Source of the DNA: Agelaius tricolor
Taxonomy: Eukaryota; Chordata; Aves; Passeriformes; Icteridae
NCBI GenBank assembly: GCA_023055355.1
Contig: JALJCS010000024.1
Coordinates: 10,431,501 to 10,495,500 of the forward strand
Direction of reading: 5' to 3'
Length of the DNA stretch: 64,000 nt
Positions 35,706-48,585 of this stretch are shown in pieces (within the stretch, counting starts at the first letter, position 1; each line of letters starts with the position of its first letter). The notes under the pieces are model-generated. The model saw only the letters and a list, made by a program, of their open reading frames with translations, did no database searches and was not told the origin of the DNA. A program made the position numbers and the translations under genes.

Positions 35706-38700
35706 AAAATAATGTATCCAAGTTCAAAGACTGTCTTACTTCCCCTCCTTTTACTGCTAGGAAGTTCATGAAAAATTGAAGAAAGCATTGAGAAAACTGA
35801 ATATGTGGAATTTAGTGAGTCTTTGATATAGTCCATAGCAGCGGGCAGCTAGTGAGAGCTTTCACCTCTTAAATTCTATCATGGGGCTTGAATGCTCATG
35901 AAGAAAATGGTAGGAATAAATAGCCTATCTTCATCCTGAAATGAGGTTAAAATTGAAATGCCCTGCAGTTCAGGACTGGAGAGGTGTAAGACAGTATTTA
36001 TTATCTATGTAAGTAGTAAAAGAATGAGGATTATATCACCTGAAGAGGATTCTGAGAAATCACAGTAGGAATGACTAAATCTAGATGACTGTGTTGCTAG
36101 TGTCAAATAAAGTGACAGGAATTATATATATATACATCAAAAGACAAGAATCTGAATTGCTCACCTGGATTAATGACCATAAATAACCTTCCAGAGGTCA
36201 CACTTTTGTGTTCCTTATTAGATTAAATAATTGTAATAGAAAGACTGAAAAATGTGATGATGCCACTTGCTCTAAAGCTTGAAATTCAATACAATCTCAA
36301 AAAAAGTTTCATGTGATATGATCAATCAGGACTTCATAACTTTTTGTCTCTGTTTTTACTGACTGGACTTGAAATATCCATCTACAAAAGAAAGCAGTAT
36401 CTCTGGTGAATTCAACCATTAATTGCCCATTTTTCTCACAAAAAAATTGATGGCTGGTTCATTGGCTACCATTTCACATTGAAAACAACTAACTTTAAGT
36501 AAATTACAGAAAATTATTTTTAAAAGGTGCTATGCAGTAATTCTAAATAACATAGATCCTTCTGGTTATACAATTTCTTAGTAAGAAAACAGTCAAAAAA
36601 GAAAAGATCTAAGGCTAAACAAAAAATTTCGTTGTAAATAAAGAACAAATAGATTAGATTTCTTAGTTAGCAGAAGAGACCTCTAAGGTGTGATGAGACA
36701 AATAATAGCCAAAAAACTTTATTTGCTTTTGGAACATGAATGTGAATTCATATTCCATAAAACCAAGGTAAGCTAAACAAACATTGTTTTATTTTTACAA
36801 CAGAGAATTAAACTCAAGTTGATTACTACAAGACATAATTTCATAAAAATTCTTCTGAGGCTTAAGCAAAGATTTAGCCATTGATGTGAATAACAGAGCT
36901 ACCAGCTAGAGATTCTCCAGCTAAGATTTATCTAATTGATTGAGGAAAGCACTTCTACAGCAAATGCAGACACTGTCTACCTCCTCCTCCAGGGCAGTGG
37001 TGATGCCCAGAGCCCATGGACAACAAAAGTCCATGGGTCACAAGATAACAAGACATGTTTGTCTCAGTCTGGGTGTACTAAACCAAAATTCACATGTGAA
37101 TCACTGAAAATTCATTGGCTGACAGTGAAGGCAACCCATGTTCTTGCAGAATGCTAAGGGTTTTTTTTTTTCTCAAAGATAATTTCAACACATCACAGAG
37201 AAATAAAATTAGATGGATTTTACATTCTCATAAGGATGCAAAAGAAGGATTAGGATTCAGACAAAGGATAAGGATTCAAAGGCCCTTGAGGTCAATGGAA
37301 GGATTACACTGGCTTCAGCCAACATTGTTTCCACTCTAATCAAGATTTTCTAGTACATTTTTCTCTTTAGTGCTAACAACCCAACTGTTGGGTAGGACAA
37401 ACCTTAAAATATTGAGTTAAAGGTTTTTTCTTAATCATGCAGTTTGTGTCTAATGATAATTTTTTTTTCCTTACATAGAAATAGGCATTAAGATTAATAC
37501 TAGGTGCATAGCAGTTCTCAACAGCCATAAAAAGGTCAATGAGTTGGGAAATATAAGCTTCAGATGTGGAGTATTTGAGTTCACATGAGACATCACTGGA
37601 TCAGAGCACTGAAGTGAACCATATAATGTATGATAAAGACTTTTTTCTCCTAGTTATGGAAAGAAATGTAAACAAATTCTGATTTTCACAGAGAGGGACC
37701 TTATTTCCTTCCTATTTTTTTATTACACTCCCAAATGATACCAATATCCAAGTCATGAAGTTCATAAAAGAAGTGACTGCATAGATATTGAAGTTTTCTG
37801 TGGCTGAATTTATTGACACTTTGGATTAAGGAAAAATCAATATATATTAGCTACTGTACACCCAGAGATTAATTTTTCCAAACATGTTTTGCTTCTGTGA
37901 GGGTAGCCCAGAATTGAGGTATCATCCAGATCTGAACTGTGCAGGGCACCTACCAGGAGGACTGGCTCAAGAAAAAGCCTTAATGAAGTGTGATGAATCT
38001 TTTCTTCCCTGTGTCAACATCTCATCACTCATTTATCTTTTTATTTTTCAGTCCTGACCAACATTGTTTCTAGTTTCCAGAACTGCTCAATGGTTTTTAA
38101 AAAAGATCATAGTAAGAATCTCGGAGTTCTTTACTGTTATTTACAATTAGACAAATGGGAATGAAAGACTTTGACAGCTCCAGGCCTCTGATTGCCTGTT
38201 CACATACCACTCACTTAGATTTCAGCAGTAATTGCTGCCACTTACTGTCCTTTCATAAAAAGATCTTCAGAGCCTTCTGTTCCTGCTCAAATTAATGTTG
38301 TGACAGTGTATGACCTTCTGCATCATGGTAATTTTGAAATTTAAACAATTCAATAAAACTGAAAATAAGCTGAGAAGATGAGGTATTAGATTATTCTGTT
38401 TTTCTCTGCAATTTCCCCTCCTGGTCTTTAATGCAAAAATAAAAAAACCTCCACAACTACTTCCAACTACTTGCCTGGTAGCAAGCATGTACATATTTCT
38501 AATCAAACTCCCATCATCCAGTCCATTATCACATTTTGGAGCCTTTTCCTTCTGTGGGACAACCTGTGTGGCAAGACCATTGTCTGGCCTGTATGAAACA
38601 TAATTTCTGTAATCATTTTCACAAGTGAAAAAGCTCTCACCTATGACTGGAGGCCCTACATCTCCCCAAGTACGTTTGAATAATATCTGGGCACCTGGCT

Positions 38701-41700
38701 CAAGGCCTGGGATTGTAGCTCCAGTTATACAGAAACAAGTAACTGTGATGCTGAGTTGTGTGGTGCCTGGAGTTCCTTTCTAGTCTAGCACTACTTTTTA
38801 CCAGGTGTCCATGACAATGCTGGACTCACTTAACACTTGTTCTAGCCAATTTTATATAGCTCTGAAAATAAGACTGTCAAAGAACATATCAAAACATGTT
38901 TGCTTACAAATGCCTTAACTGGAACAAGCTTGTTATTTTCCAATTTTATCCCCATGTGGAAATATACAAATATGAAAACATCTTCAATTCTTTCCTTGCA
39001 GCAATAGGTGGCAGTAATGATATCTATATTTGTCTGGATGGCCAGTGGGCTTTGGAAACACTGTATTTGTCAGTTTTATCTTGGATAAATAGTTGTAATA
39101 TATGTTTTTATCCCAGCTTGAAGGAAATTACCTTTTTAAAATAAAGGAATCCTATAGCTAACCTTTCAAATTTCTGGGTACATATAGCCAGATAATAGTT
39201 TTCTTTGGCTATGTTCAACTTCTGAATTTGCACAGATGTCAAATTAAAATAAAAATATTAAACACAGATTATTTCATTATATTCTTCTTATTGAATAACC
39301 CAAAATTGCTTTACCACAGAGGTAATTATATACTGCAGTAGCAAGAAAAATAGGCAAAGATTCTTAAATATTATAAAAGCTAGAAAGATTTGCCCAAAGG
39401 AGTCTGTGAATCTGTTCTTTGTCTCCTGTGTGCTGATATCTCAGAGAATGGGATTGGAAAGTATCACTGTATCCTTATAAACTGAGCTTTTCTATAACAA
39501 AGCCCAGGCTATATCATCCAGGATTTGTCTTCCTGACACAACAGTTCTTTTTCAACTAAACATTTATAAGCACAAGCAATTTGCAGGCAATCTAATGCTT
39601 AGTTTTCATTTTGCCTGAAGGACTTAAAGTAATGACAAATGTTACACTTCCTTTGCTGGAACTGTTTTCTAGAGTTAATGTTACACAGGTACAGGTCTTG
39701 GAATTCCACACAGTGCTGAAGGGAACCTGGGACAACTGTCTACACAGATGATGCCAAGCATCACTGCATTGCAAACAAAAAGCTTCTTCAGCCAAATCCT
39801 TCTTCAGATCACATGGAGGAGTCATGCAAAATCACCACAGGGCAGTAATTTTTGATAATCTCACAGCTGATGACTCTAATATTTTCTGTGTTGTAGAGTC
39901 AAGTATTACTGAGACCTTCTGTGTGTACATGTCCAAGGGTCAAACCACTCTGAGTGAATCAGCTTTTAAGAGCAGGTGACACCTCTGATAACCATGGGAA
40001 GGGCACGACTCATTAGGCATTAATGGAGCGTGGCACTTGGAGAGAATTATCTGGTACAGCAGGAAGGTGTATGCATTGCAATGGTGATGCTTTCTTCCAT
40101 GGCTCTGTGTAGAGAGCTTTTGACTAGAAATAAGGGAGAATGTACTTGGTGTGTACTCTGCCAGCAATTGCAAGACTATCAGTCTCCTTCCAGTAGAAGG
40201 CATAGGCTCTCTTCCAACTTTCACAGGCAGAAGTCCATGTGAGAAAGTAAATGAGAGAAGAAATTGATGACATTTGCCCTCTGCCTAAAGACAAATCAGG
40301 AGAACATTGTTACTGATAAGCACATTTGGCTTCATCTGTTGTAAAAAGCCAGCATCATAAGTGTGTTGTTTTGTAATGACTGAAATTCATATAGCTGCTC
40401 CTTTGTTTTTCTCTGCATGAAATATGGAATAGATCCATTCAGATGTATTGCATCCCGAAGAGTTTGCTCAGCTTATCAGGCAAATTCAAAAAGAAAATTT
40501 ACAAAATTCCAAGCACTCAGGCGTGTTTGTCAGCCACTGTACTTAAGTGTGTAATTACTGTACAATATCCCTAATATTTATCTTAAACCCTCTACCAACT
40601 TCTATACCTAAAAGCTCATGTGCCACCTGTTAGAACAGCAGTACCCACAGCAATATTACCACATTATTTAACAGCTGTTTCCTTCATCCACACCACAGTG
40701 CAACCAATTACAGTCAACATGGCTGGCAACTGAAGTGTGGCTCAGCACGGTGCTCTTCATGTGCAGGGCAAGCAAGAAACAGCAACTTCTGAAGGTTCCA
40801 GGCTTTCACCAAGTGCCTGGGCTCAATGCAGCAGTGAAACTTCCCAATAAGCACATTATCTGCTGATCTGAGTTTCAGCAGCAGCACAGCAGGGAGAAGG
40901 GCTGCAGACCAGCAATCAGGAAACAGCCACATGAGGCTGCGTGGTTCACTCTGATCTGAAGCCCCAAATCACCCTCACCACTGACAGCATCTCCTGCTGG
41001 CTTGGGCCTCTGACATGGGTATGAGTATTTGGACCTTTATTCCTCAAATTGACTGCCTGTCCTCCCATAATATACACAACCAGAAGATATCACCAAGAGG
41101 ATATTGAATGCTTTCCACAGACAAGTGAACTTTGATGTCCTGCATATGCTTCCCCTTCTGGGTTATTTTATGGATTTAATGTATGCAGAAGTTTGCTGTG
41201 GTTTACCAGGAAAGGAGGTGAAGTCTATTCCAGAAAAGAAAATTATATTTCATAAATGGTTAAAAAACTGACCTGCTACTACTTGAAACATCAGTAGCAT
41301 GTCCCATGATACTTTTCTGTGTTGAGCTTCACATATCTTAGTAAAAAGCTTCTTGTAAGAATAATTATGTATGCTTTTAAGAAGGAACATTTTCAAACAA
41401 ACTCACAGAGCAATAAATATGTGTATTGATGCATATTGCTGTTTGGAGTACATGAGACAAGATGGGCAGCATTTGACCCAAACCCAACTCCTAGTTCAGT
41501 ACACCACCCTTCTAAGAAATTTCTCTATTCTAGGAGATGTCAACAACATATTGCTTGTTGCCTGAAATCAAGCAGCCAAGTATTCTAACTTCTCTTGAAG
41601 AGTCTGGATGAGGAATCAGGAATTGTCAGTACTGTTTGAGCCCACAGACTGCAGTGCCTGGTTAACTGGATTAACTAGGCAAGAATACAGTAGGGTTGAA

Positions 41701-44700
41701 GGGGAATTTAGGCTCTGTGCAGAGAAACTGCTGCTACAGTAACTATGTACACTGAAATGATTATGAGGATTTTTCTTGCTATTTATTCAAGCGAAAATAG
41801 ATATGGGATTCTGATGTCAGGTAAAAATATGGATTCTATTGTGAATTAGTCATCTATATACCCATTTATTGCCTTCAGATGTATAAACATCACATTATAT
41901 GGAGTGCAGAAGCCATTCATATGACTGCCTATTTTTAGATGAACTGAAAGCTTTATAGATTCTTTTAGTTGTATAGATTTTTTTTGCTAGGTTGGCTTCT
42001 TTGAACAGACAATTATAAAAGTACAGACTCCTTCATTTAAATCTTGTTGAGCTGTGGACTAAGTTTTTAAAGACATAAGAAAAATCTTGCATGCTGTGTG
42101 AAATTATGAAAACAACTGGGGATGTTCTCAAGTCAAATTATTGTAAGGTGTTATCACAGAAGTGCAGGCAGGTGTTTAAGCCTCTTGCAGGAGTCACACT
42201 CCGAGCTCTCATTGTCTTGTTTGACGTCATCTCACACCATGAACAACGCAATCCTTCATACATGGTTAATTGTACTCTATTTAAAACACCTTGCACACTT
42301 CAGAATTTTTTCAGTTGCTGCTTTAAGAAAAACCCCATACTTCTCATTAGCAGCATGAACCTTCTGAAGTTCTGTATTGTCTTCCATCTGTGTGAGGCTT
42401 AGAGGGAGATATCTGTGGAAGGAGCCTGGGGGTTCCTTGCTTCCCTCCAAGGCAAGTGGACTTCACAAGCTCAGCTGTTTGTGGCATGCAGGGAACCTGG
42501 AAATACCACACAGTGGTACACACTTTTTGTTGCTTGTGTGGAACTGGAGCCACATTTCAGCTTGGGGAGTTAAGATCTTGTCTAGTGTAAGGAAACTTGT
42601 CAGCAAGTGTTTCATAGGAGGGAACAACAGGAATTACCAGCCCCATTAACTGAAGAGTTACAGTGGTCTGATGTATAGGTTCAAAAATCTAGACAACTAA
42701 AGCTTAATAATTCCATTTCTCAGCTGCAGATCTCATATGCTATTCCTTTTTGACACTGTCTCCTCCAAAAGCAAATATTAAACAATAATGACAGGATAAA
42801 AGACTGTTTGCTGGAAATGTACTTCCTTAAGTACACGCTCATAATTCTTAGTTTCGGCAGCAGAGGTACTCTGGGACTCGGGGAAATAAGCTGGTACTTT
42901 AATTAGTGTTAACTCTCTTTACATATGTCAGTGCATGTGTTTGCATTGGGGTGCATCTGTAAAACATTTCTGTGGCTTAGGAGATTTGCAGAAGACAGCT
43001 GAAGGAGCACCACCAGGGGAAAATTCTGCAGCATCTCAAATTAAGAGGCAAGCTGTGACTCTCTGTGGGTTTTAAAGGCAGAACTCTAGATAACTAATAC
43101 ATTTAATTAGCATAAAAGCTGAGAAATGTAGCATCCTGGCAATTGCTTTTCCCCTCAGCAAGTCTTGTTAAGTGACTGTATTAGTAATTGTTACTGATTA
43201 TTGAAAATACATCCATTATTTTTTATTGGATTTCATTCAAAATAGACCTCTGACACTCATTGAGTAGTCCTGTTGGTCTGATATTTTAATGAAGATCATA
43301 TCTTAATTATTGTAGCAACTTGGGGGAGAAACATAGGAAATGTAAAACTGCATTTCCCCACATCATCAGCTTTTCTAGAAATACACAGACAGGTTGATCT
43401 TTATGTCTGTGTATTAATTTTTATCTGCAGAGCTCTGAGCAGAGGTTTTCACAGCTGGTAAATAAAGCTGTTTGACCCCTATAATGACAAAGAAAGACAT
43501 AGCAAAACCACTGAGCCTTCAGTAAATCTTATCCCACTGACTGGGAATTTACACACTGCCACCTAGCCCCTGTTTCCTCTGTTACTGCACCCCTTGTTCA
43601 CTCTCTCTGCTCTCTCCTAACTTTGGCTTTTTGGGTCTGACTCTTTCCACGGCAGTTTTCTCTTGCCCACTGCCACAGCACACTCTGCACTCCCTGGTCT
43701 CTGCCCCAGCCATCCTGGTTCCCCTCTGGACATCTCTGCCCCACTTGATGCAGGTAGATGATATCCTTGTTTTGGTGTGCTCAAATTCGTCTATCTTACC
43801 TCCAATTTCTCTTTATTGATTCTGTTTGTCCAAAGAGTAGATGCCCAAAATATTTGCAATCTAAACTCAGCCTGATAGCAAAGACAGTATCTGAGTATAG
43901 AAAGGGGGCCCACAGTTTTATCATAAAACCCTTGCATTTATCTTCTAATGTATCTGTGTCTATAACTAAAACTCCAAACCTTAAAAATTGTGACATGTAG
44001 ACTAAGAATATGATTGAAATAAAATTTGAAACTCCAATGGGATTAGAGACAGAATAGTCACTCTGAAAGGCCAAAAAAGAGAGATGTTCCAGTTGTGTTT
44101 TTCTTGGGCTAGAAAGGAACTCCTCTGCATTCAGAACACTACAAAAGTTTCACATTTATCATAAAATGAAGAGCTAAATGCCTGAATTAAAATGGGTAGC
44201 CACTGGACAGAGGCTATTTCTCATTATTATTAGTCAGACTGTAGAGATGATTTTGATCATCACTATAAAGAATGACCCAATTAATCTGAACCCAATTTAA
44301 TAAATTTTGGTTTATTGAAAGTGCACTGCCTACCAAGTGCTGTTCCCACCTTGCAAGGTCCCAGTTTGATCTAGTGTTTTAATGTCTTTCCCCACTGACA
44401 ATATTTCCTCATGTGCAAGAGCACCAGAGCTGCTGAATTGCAGGTTTGCCTTGTCTCCTCTGCTGCAGGAAAGCACAATTATCCACACTGCATTATCCTG
44501 GGAAACTCCCCTGGGATAAATGTAAGCTGTGTATGCACATGTTGGGAGAAGCAAAGGCTCATCAGTAGCACTGTCTGTCATACAACATCAAAGCTTTGAG
44601 CTGCTGTGCTTTCTCCTCTCTAAAACCCATCCAGGGGAGTTGGCACAGAATTTTACAGAGAATATAGAAATGTTTGAAAATAACCTTGAGGGAGTGTCAT

Positions 44701-45524
44701 GAGGAGCATCCAAGGAGAGGTAGAGAGAAGAAATGCAAGGGGGAAAGGTTGAAAAGGCAACTTCAGCATAACAAAACTGATGGCAATTTGTGTCTTAATT
44801 GCAGTCCCTGCTCACAATATAATTTATTTTTAAAGAAGAAACTGTCAGATGATCACAATTATAACTCTTACTCTTTTGTGGAGTCAAAAGTTGTGCAAAG
44901 GAGACCACATCTCACCTGAAATATCAAAGCCATACTGAAAGCTTCTGAATGCATTTCCAAGGCATGGAGGAAGCTCAAATTGCAATATCCATTGATGAAA
45001 TATCTTTTGCCATACCATGAACAGTTCACTCAACAGCTGAGATACAGAAGACTACTGCAGGCATGGAGAAATCAAGTAAAAGTGCACTTTTTTCTTAAGT
45101 CTTTTTTATTTTGCCATATATTAGAAAAACTTATGTTGTAAGGAAATCTCCAAGGGAATGATAGAATACTTTATGTACGTGTTGCTCATCCAAATTGAAA
45201 ATATGTTGCCACCACTGAAGCAGAAACAGGAGAAGGAAACAATTGTCCATATGTTTCTCTTGGTTCATACTTTGCTTAGCATTAAATTTACAGTCGTTTT
45301 CCATATTCCATTTTCCATCTACATACTTTAATCAAAGATTTTAGATTTCTTCACTGACTGCAAACAAAAAATATTCAAGCACACTGCCTGTAAATCTGCC
45401 ATTTCAGTGGAGAGAGTATGCCTGCTCATAGTCATGGTGGTGTGAAATTTGCAGGATACAAAGATATCAGAATACTTACAGTACTAACACTAAAGCTTTG
45501 GGGGAAAAGGGATTAAAGTTGTAT

Positions 45525-45560
45525 CACATATAGATACATAACCACATATAGATAGATAAC
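45525..45560. repeat. 18-bp tandem duplication
   Basis: Two adjoining copies of CACATATAGATACATAAC differing at one base. It is followed by a partial inverted return (CATCACATATGGTTAG). Simple local duplication. Confidence 0.85.
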
Positions 45561-46408
45561 CATCACATATGGTTAGCTCTCCTTCTCTCCTCTGTTAGCT
45601 GGGGCTTCCCATCATAGCTCATTTGATCTCTCTGGATCAACCTTTCATCCACTTTCAGATGCATGGAGGGGTTGGGGTAGGAGGTGGAAGGCCAAAAAGC
45701 AGGGTAAGCCAGGCAGTGCCATATGAGACAGTGGATACTGCTATGCCTCTGTAGAAAGAGTGCCTAATCATTTTAATTATTAGTAAAAATTATTTGCATG
45801 TATTTATTAATAGTCTTAATTATTATATTTAGCATAACAGTATCAACATGCTATTAATAAAGTGGTCTTTGCTGGCAGAAATTGGCGGGGAGCAGACATC
45901 CATACAAAAATCACTTGAAGATTTAAAGTAACACCGATAATTTTTTAATGGATTTCTGTAAAAGAAAGGTATCTCTTATAACTGGCCACAAAGAAACTAG
46001 CAGTATGCTCAAGCAGAAAACTGGCATTAACCAGATCAGATTTGTGGGTGGAGACCTGAGATAATCTTGACTATAAAGCTCTGCTTTAATTCTTTCTGCA
46101 ACTTCTGCTTCAGTGTCTAAATGTCTAAAAATGATTCATGATTGAAATTTCAATACTGAGCAGTGGGGGGAGGAAGGAAGGAAGGAAACAAAGCATTAAA
46201 TTTTATTATCCATCAATAGGATGCTAAATTATGGAGATGAGGGATATGTAGCATTTTAATACATATCATGAGCCCTAAAGCCTGCTTTTCCTAAAAGTTT
46301 ATGTAAAGAGATTATTGAAGAAAACCAGGAAGGGAAAAGCAGGAACACAGACAGGTGATGGCAGCTGATTTACATGGGGGTGCTACCAATGTTTGTGTTT
46401 GTGGTGTA

Positions 46409-46797
46409 CACAGCACAATAGTCGGTTTTCTTATTGGTTGCTTCTCTGTTTAAAAACAGAGACCCAGACAAGTGTAGATATGATCTAGACACAAAGGAGT
46501 GTATGATGAATTTAGAAGAAAGAGTTATTAATTCTTCTAGAAATTTCTTCTAGAAATTTCAAACAACGTTGTCTAAATCATAATTTTTTACACTGATTTA
46601 AAGGTTTCCCTGAATCCTCCCCCACTTCATTGTCATTTAGCTGCAACCAGCAGAAAACCCATGAGAAATCTCTAAAATCAGAATGCCATCACTAGGGTAT
46701 TGTGGACTTCTACATGTCTAGATCATATCTACCCTTGCCTGGGTTTCTGATTTTAAACAGAGATGCAATCTATAAGAAAACCAATTATTGTGCTGTG
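46409..46797. repeat. Long inverted repeat, 82-bp arms, 225-bp spacer
   Basis: The left arm (46409-46490) and the reverse complement of the right arm (46716-46797) align without gaps over 82 bases. I count 9 mismatches, about 89% identity. Shared blocks include CACAGCACAATA, GGTTTTCTTAT, CTCTGTTTAAAA and GTAGATATGATCTAGAC. Weaker, gapped similarity appears to run on about 20 bases outward on both sides. The spacer holds a 13-bp direct duplication. There is no coding sequence inside. The shape fits a nonautonomous DNA transposon (MITE-like) or an inverted duplication. I do not recognise a family and see no clear target duplication. As RNA it could fold into a long imperfect hairpin inside the STK32B pre-mRNA. 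Confidence 0.9.
46534..46559. repeat. 13-bp direct duplication inside the inverted-repeat spacer
   Basis: Two identical adjoining copies of CTTCTAGAAATTT. The unit contains the palindrome TTCTAGAA, so the pair is also partly self-complementary. Confidence 0.92.
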
Positions 46798-48567
46798 CAT
46801 GTCCCAAACACACATTTAAGATGGCCTTGATTTAGCCACTAGTTTTGTTGCCTAATGCAAGATGGTCAGCCAAGCTCAGTCTATAAGTCACATGGTCCAT
46901 CTCCACTATATTGACCAGAAATGTAAATTCCAAATTATTTAGAGCTTGTGAGATGAGTTTTCTTTGGCTAAAAAGAAGATTTCATATAAGCACATTCCTA
47001 TTATTATTCCTAATAATGAGAGAGGGAAGATGAAAGAAAGGGACAAGAGATGACTTCATTTACTCACTTGAAAGCTGTAAGGAAAAAACAATTCCCTGCT
47101 CTCTTCAGTGAAGGTGTCTCAGCCGTGGGGAATTGAAGGAGTGAGGGTGTGATGGGCACCTTCTGGTATTTCACCTCAGTAAGGAAGGGAGAGCCCATCA
47201 GGCCCACAATAAAAGATTGTGTCTGTGCCAGTGGCAGGAACTGGAGCACCTGATGGGACATCATGCATCTCGTAGTGTTCCCTGTGTCTCCTTCCAAATA
47301 CAGCCTGGTTTACTTTATTTGTGGTTTATATACTCTGTGTGTGGAATTCTCTGCATTTCCAAACCAGCTTCATTTATTAGCAGTATCTTATCTGGTATAT
47401 CAAATAACTTTTTCTGTAGCTAAACAGAAGTAAAATTAATTTGTTCTTGTAGGAAGAGAACTCTGTTCAGAAATTGAAAGGCTTGTTCTCTGTGTATTTG
47501 TGTCTTCTGGTGTCTAATTCTTTGTTAAGTGCATGACTGAAATTTAAATACCCTTTGTGCCTAGAATTTATGAATCACTTTCTTTTTTCCTCTTTGCTGG
47601 CTCATAAGCATTCAGCAAGTGTTCAGGGATTTATAGTTTGCATGGTGCTTCTTTTTGGACTGGTTTTGATATGTTTTCTGATTTACTTCTCTTACGTAGC
47701 TCATTGCTCAGTTCCTGTAATTTTTCCTCAGAATAATGTGGGCTAGCACTTGTTTAAAGGACATGATACAATGCCATGGAAGAGACATGGGAACACAAAC
47801 TAAGGAAATTCAGTGGACGAGCTTCTTGATCTGCTATGATCTTCGATACTGCTTATGAACTGTAGCCATATGATGGTTATTTTTTCCCTAGTTCATCTAC
47901 TTCAGACCCTACTACAATTTTTCTCCATCTACACACACTTGCCAGAAAGTAAAAGACTATTAGTATGAGCAGAAATCTGTAAGGAACTGTGTTTCATTTA
48001 GTATATCCAGCTAAATTTCAGGTTGGCACTATTCTGCCTGTGACACCTGGGAAAATCTAGGGGCAAATTTTCCATCTCCAAGTAATTTTCAAAACTATTT
48101 ACTGCTTACATACTAAATGGAAAATGCGTGAAGGGCACCCTTTTAAACAGAGTTTGTTCTTTTGCTGTATGTTGTCACAAGTGAGACAGGGCAGGCCCAT
48201 TTTAGAGAAGTGTCTAATAATTTAGATGTAGTATCTTATTTCACCAGTCTGTCAAACAACTTGGCAGACTCAATGATAATGAACAAACAGGTTCAGTTCT
48301 GAGCACAGAGTGACTCTTGTCTAGCTGGTAGCAGCAAGACAGCCTTACCCTGCACTGGATCATCTGGCAGAGGAAAATGCAATGCTCAATTTGCCACCAT
48401 TTTCCATTAGCTTTGGCCCACCCTGCACTGCTATTGAGTTACTCAGAGCTGGAATAACTCCTGGTGCTATTCTCCATTGGAAGCAGAACTTGGAGGAATG
48501 GAAAACAGACTGGTGATCACACAGCACAGACCTGCCAGGCCAGGCTGGTTCCAGCCATATCGTGCTC

Positions 48568-48585
48568 AAAAAAAAAAAAAAAAAA
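48568..48585. repeat. Poly(A) run of 18 bases
   Basis: An uninterrupted run of 18 A follows a moderately G+C-rich stretch (48400-48567) and precedes AT/CA-rich simple sequence. It might be the tail of a small retroposed sequence, but no target duplication or parent transcript was recognised. Confidence 0.8.

Noticed and set aside
48400..48585. Possible SINE or processed retrocopy ending in poly(A)
   Set aside because: No target duplication, tRNA-like head or parent transcript was recognised; a poly(A) run alone is not enough.
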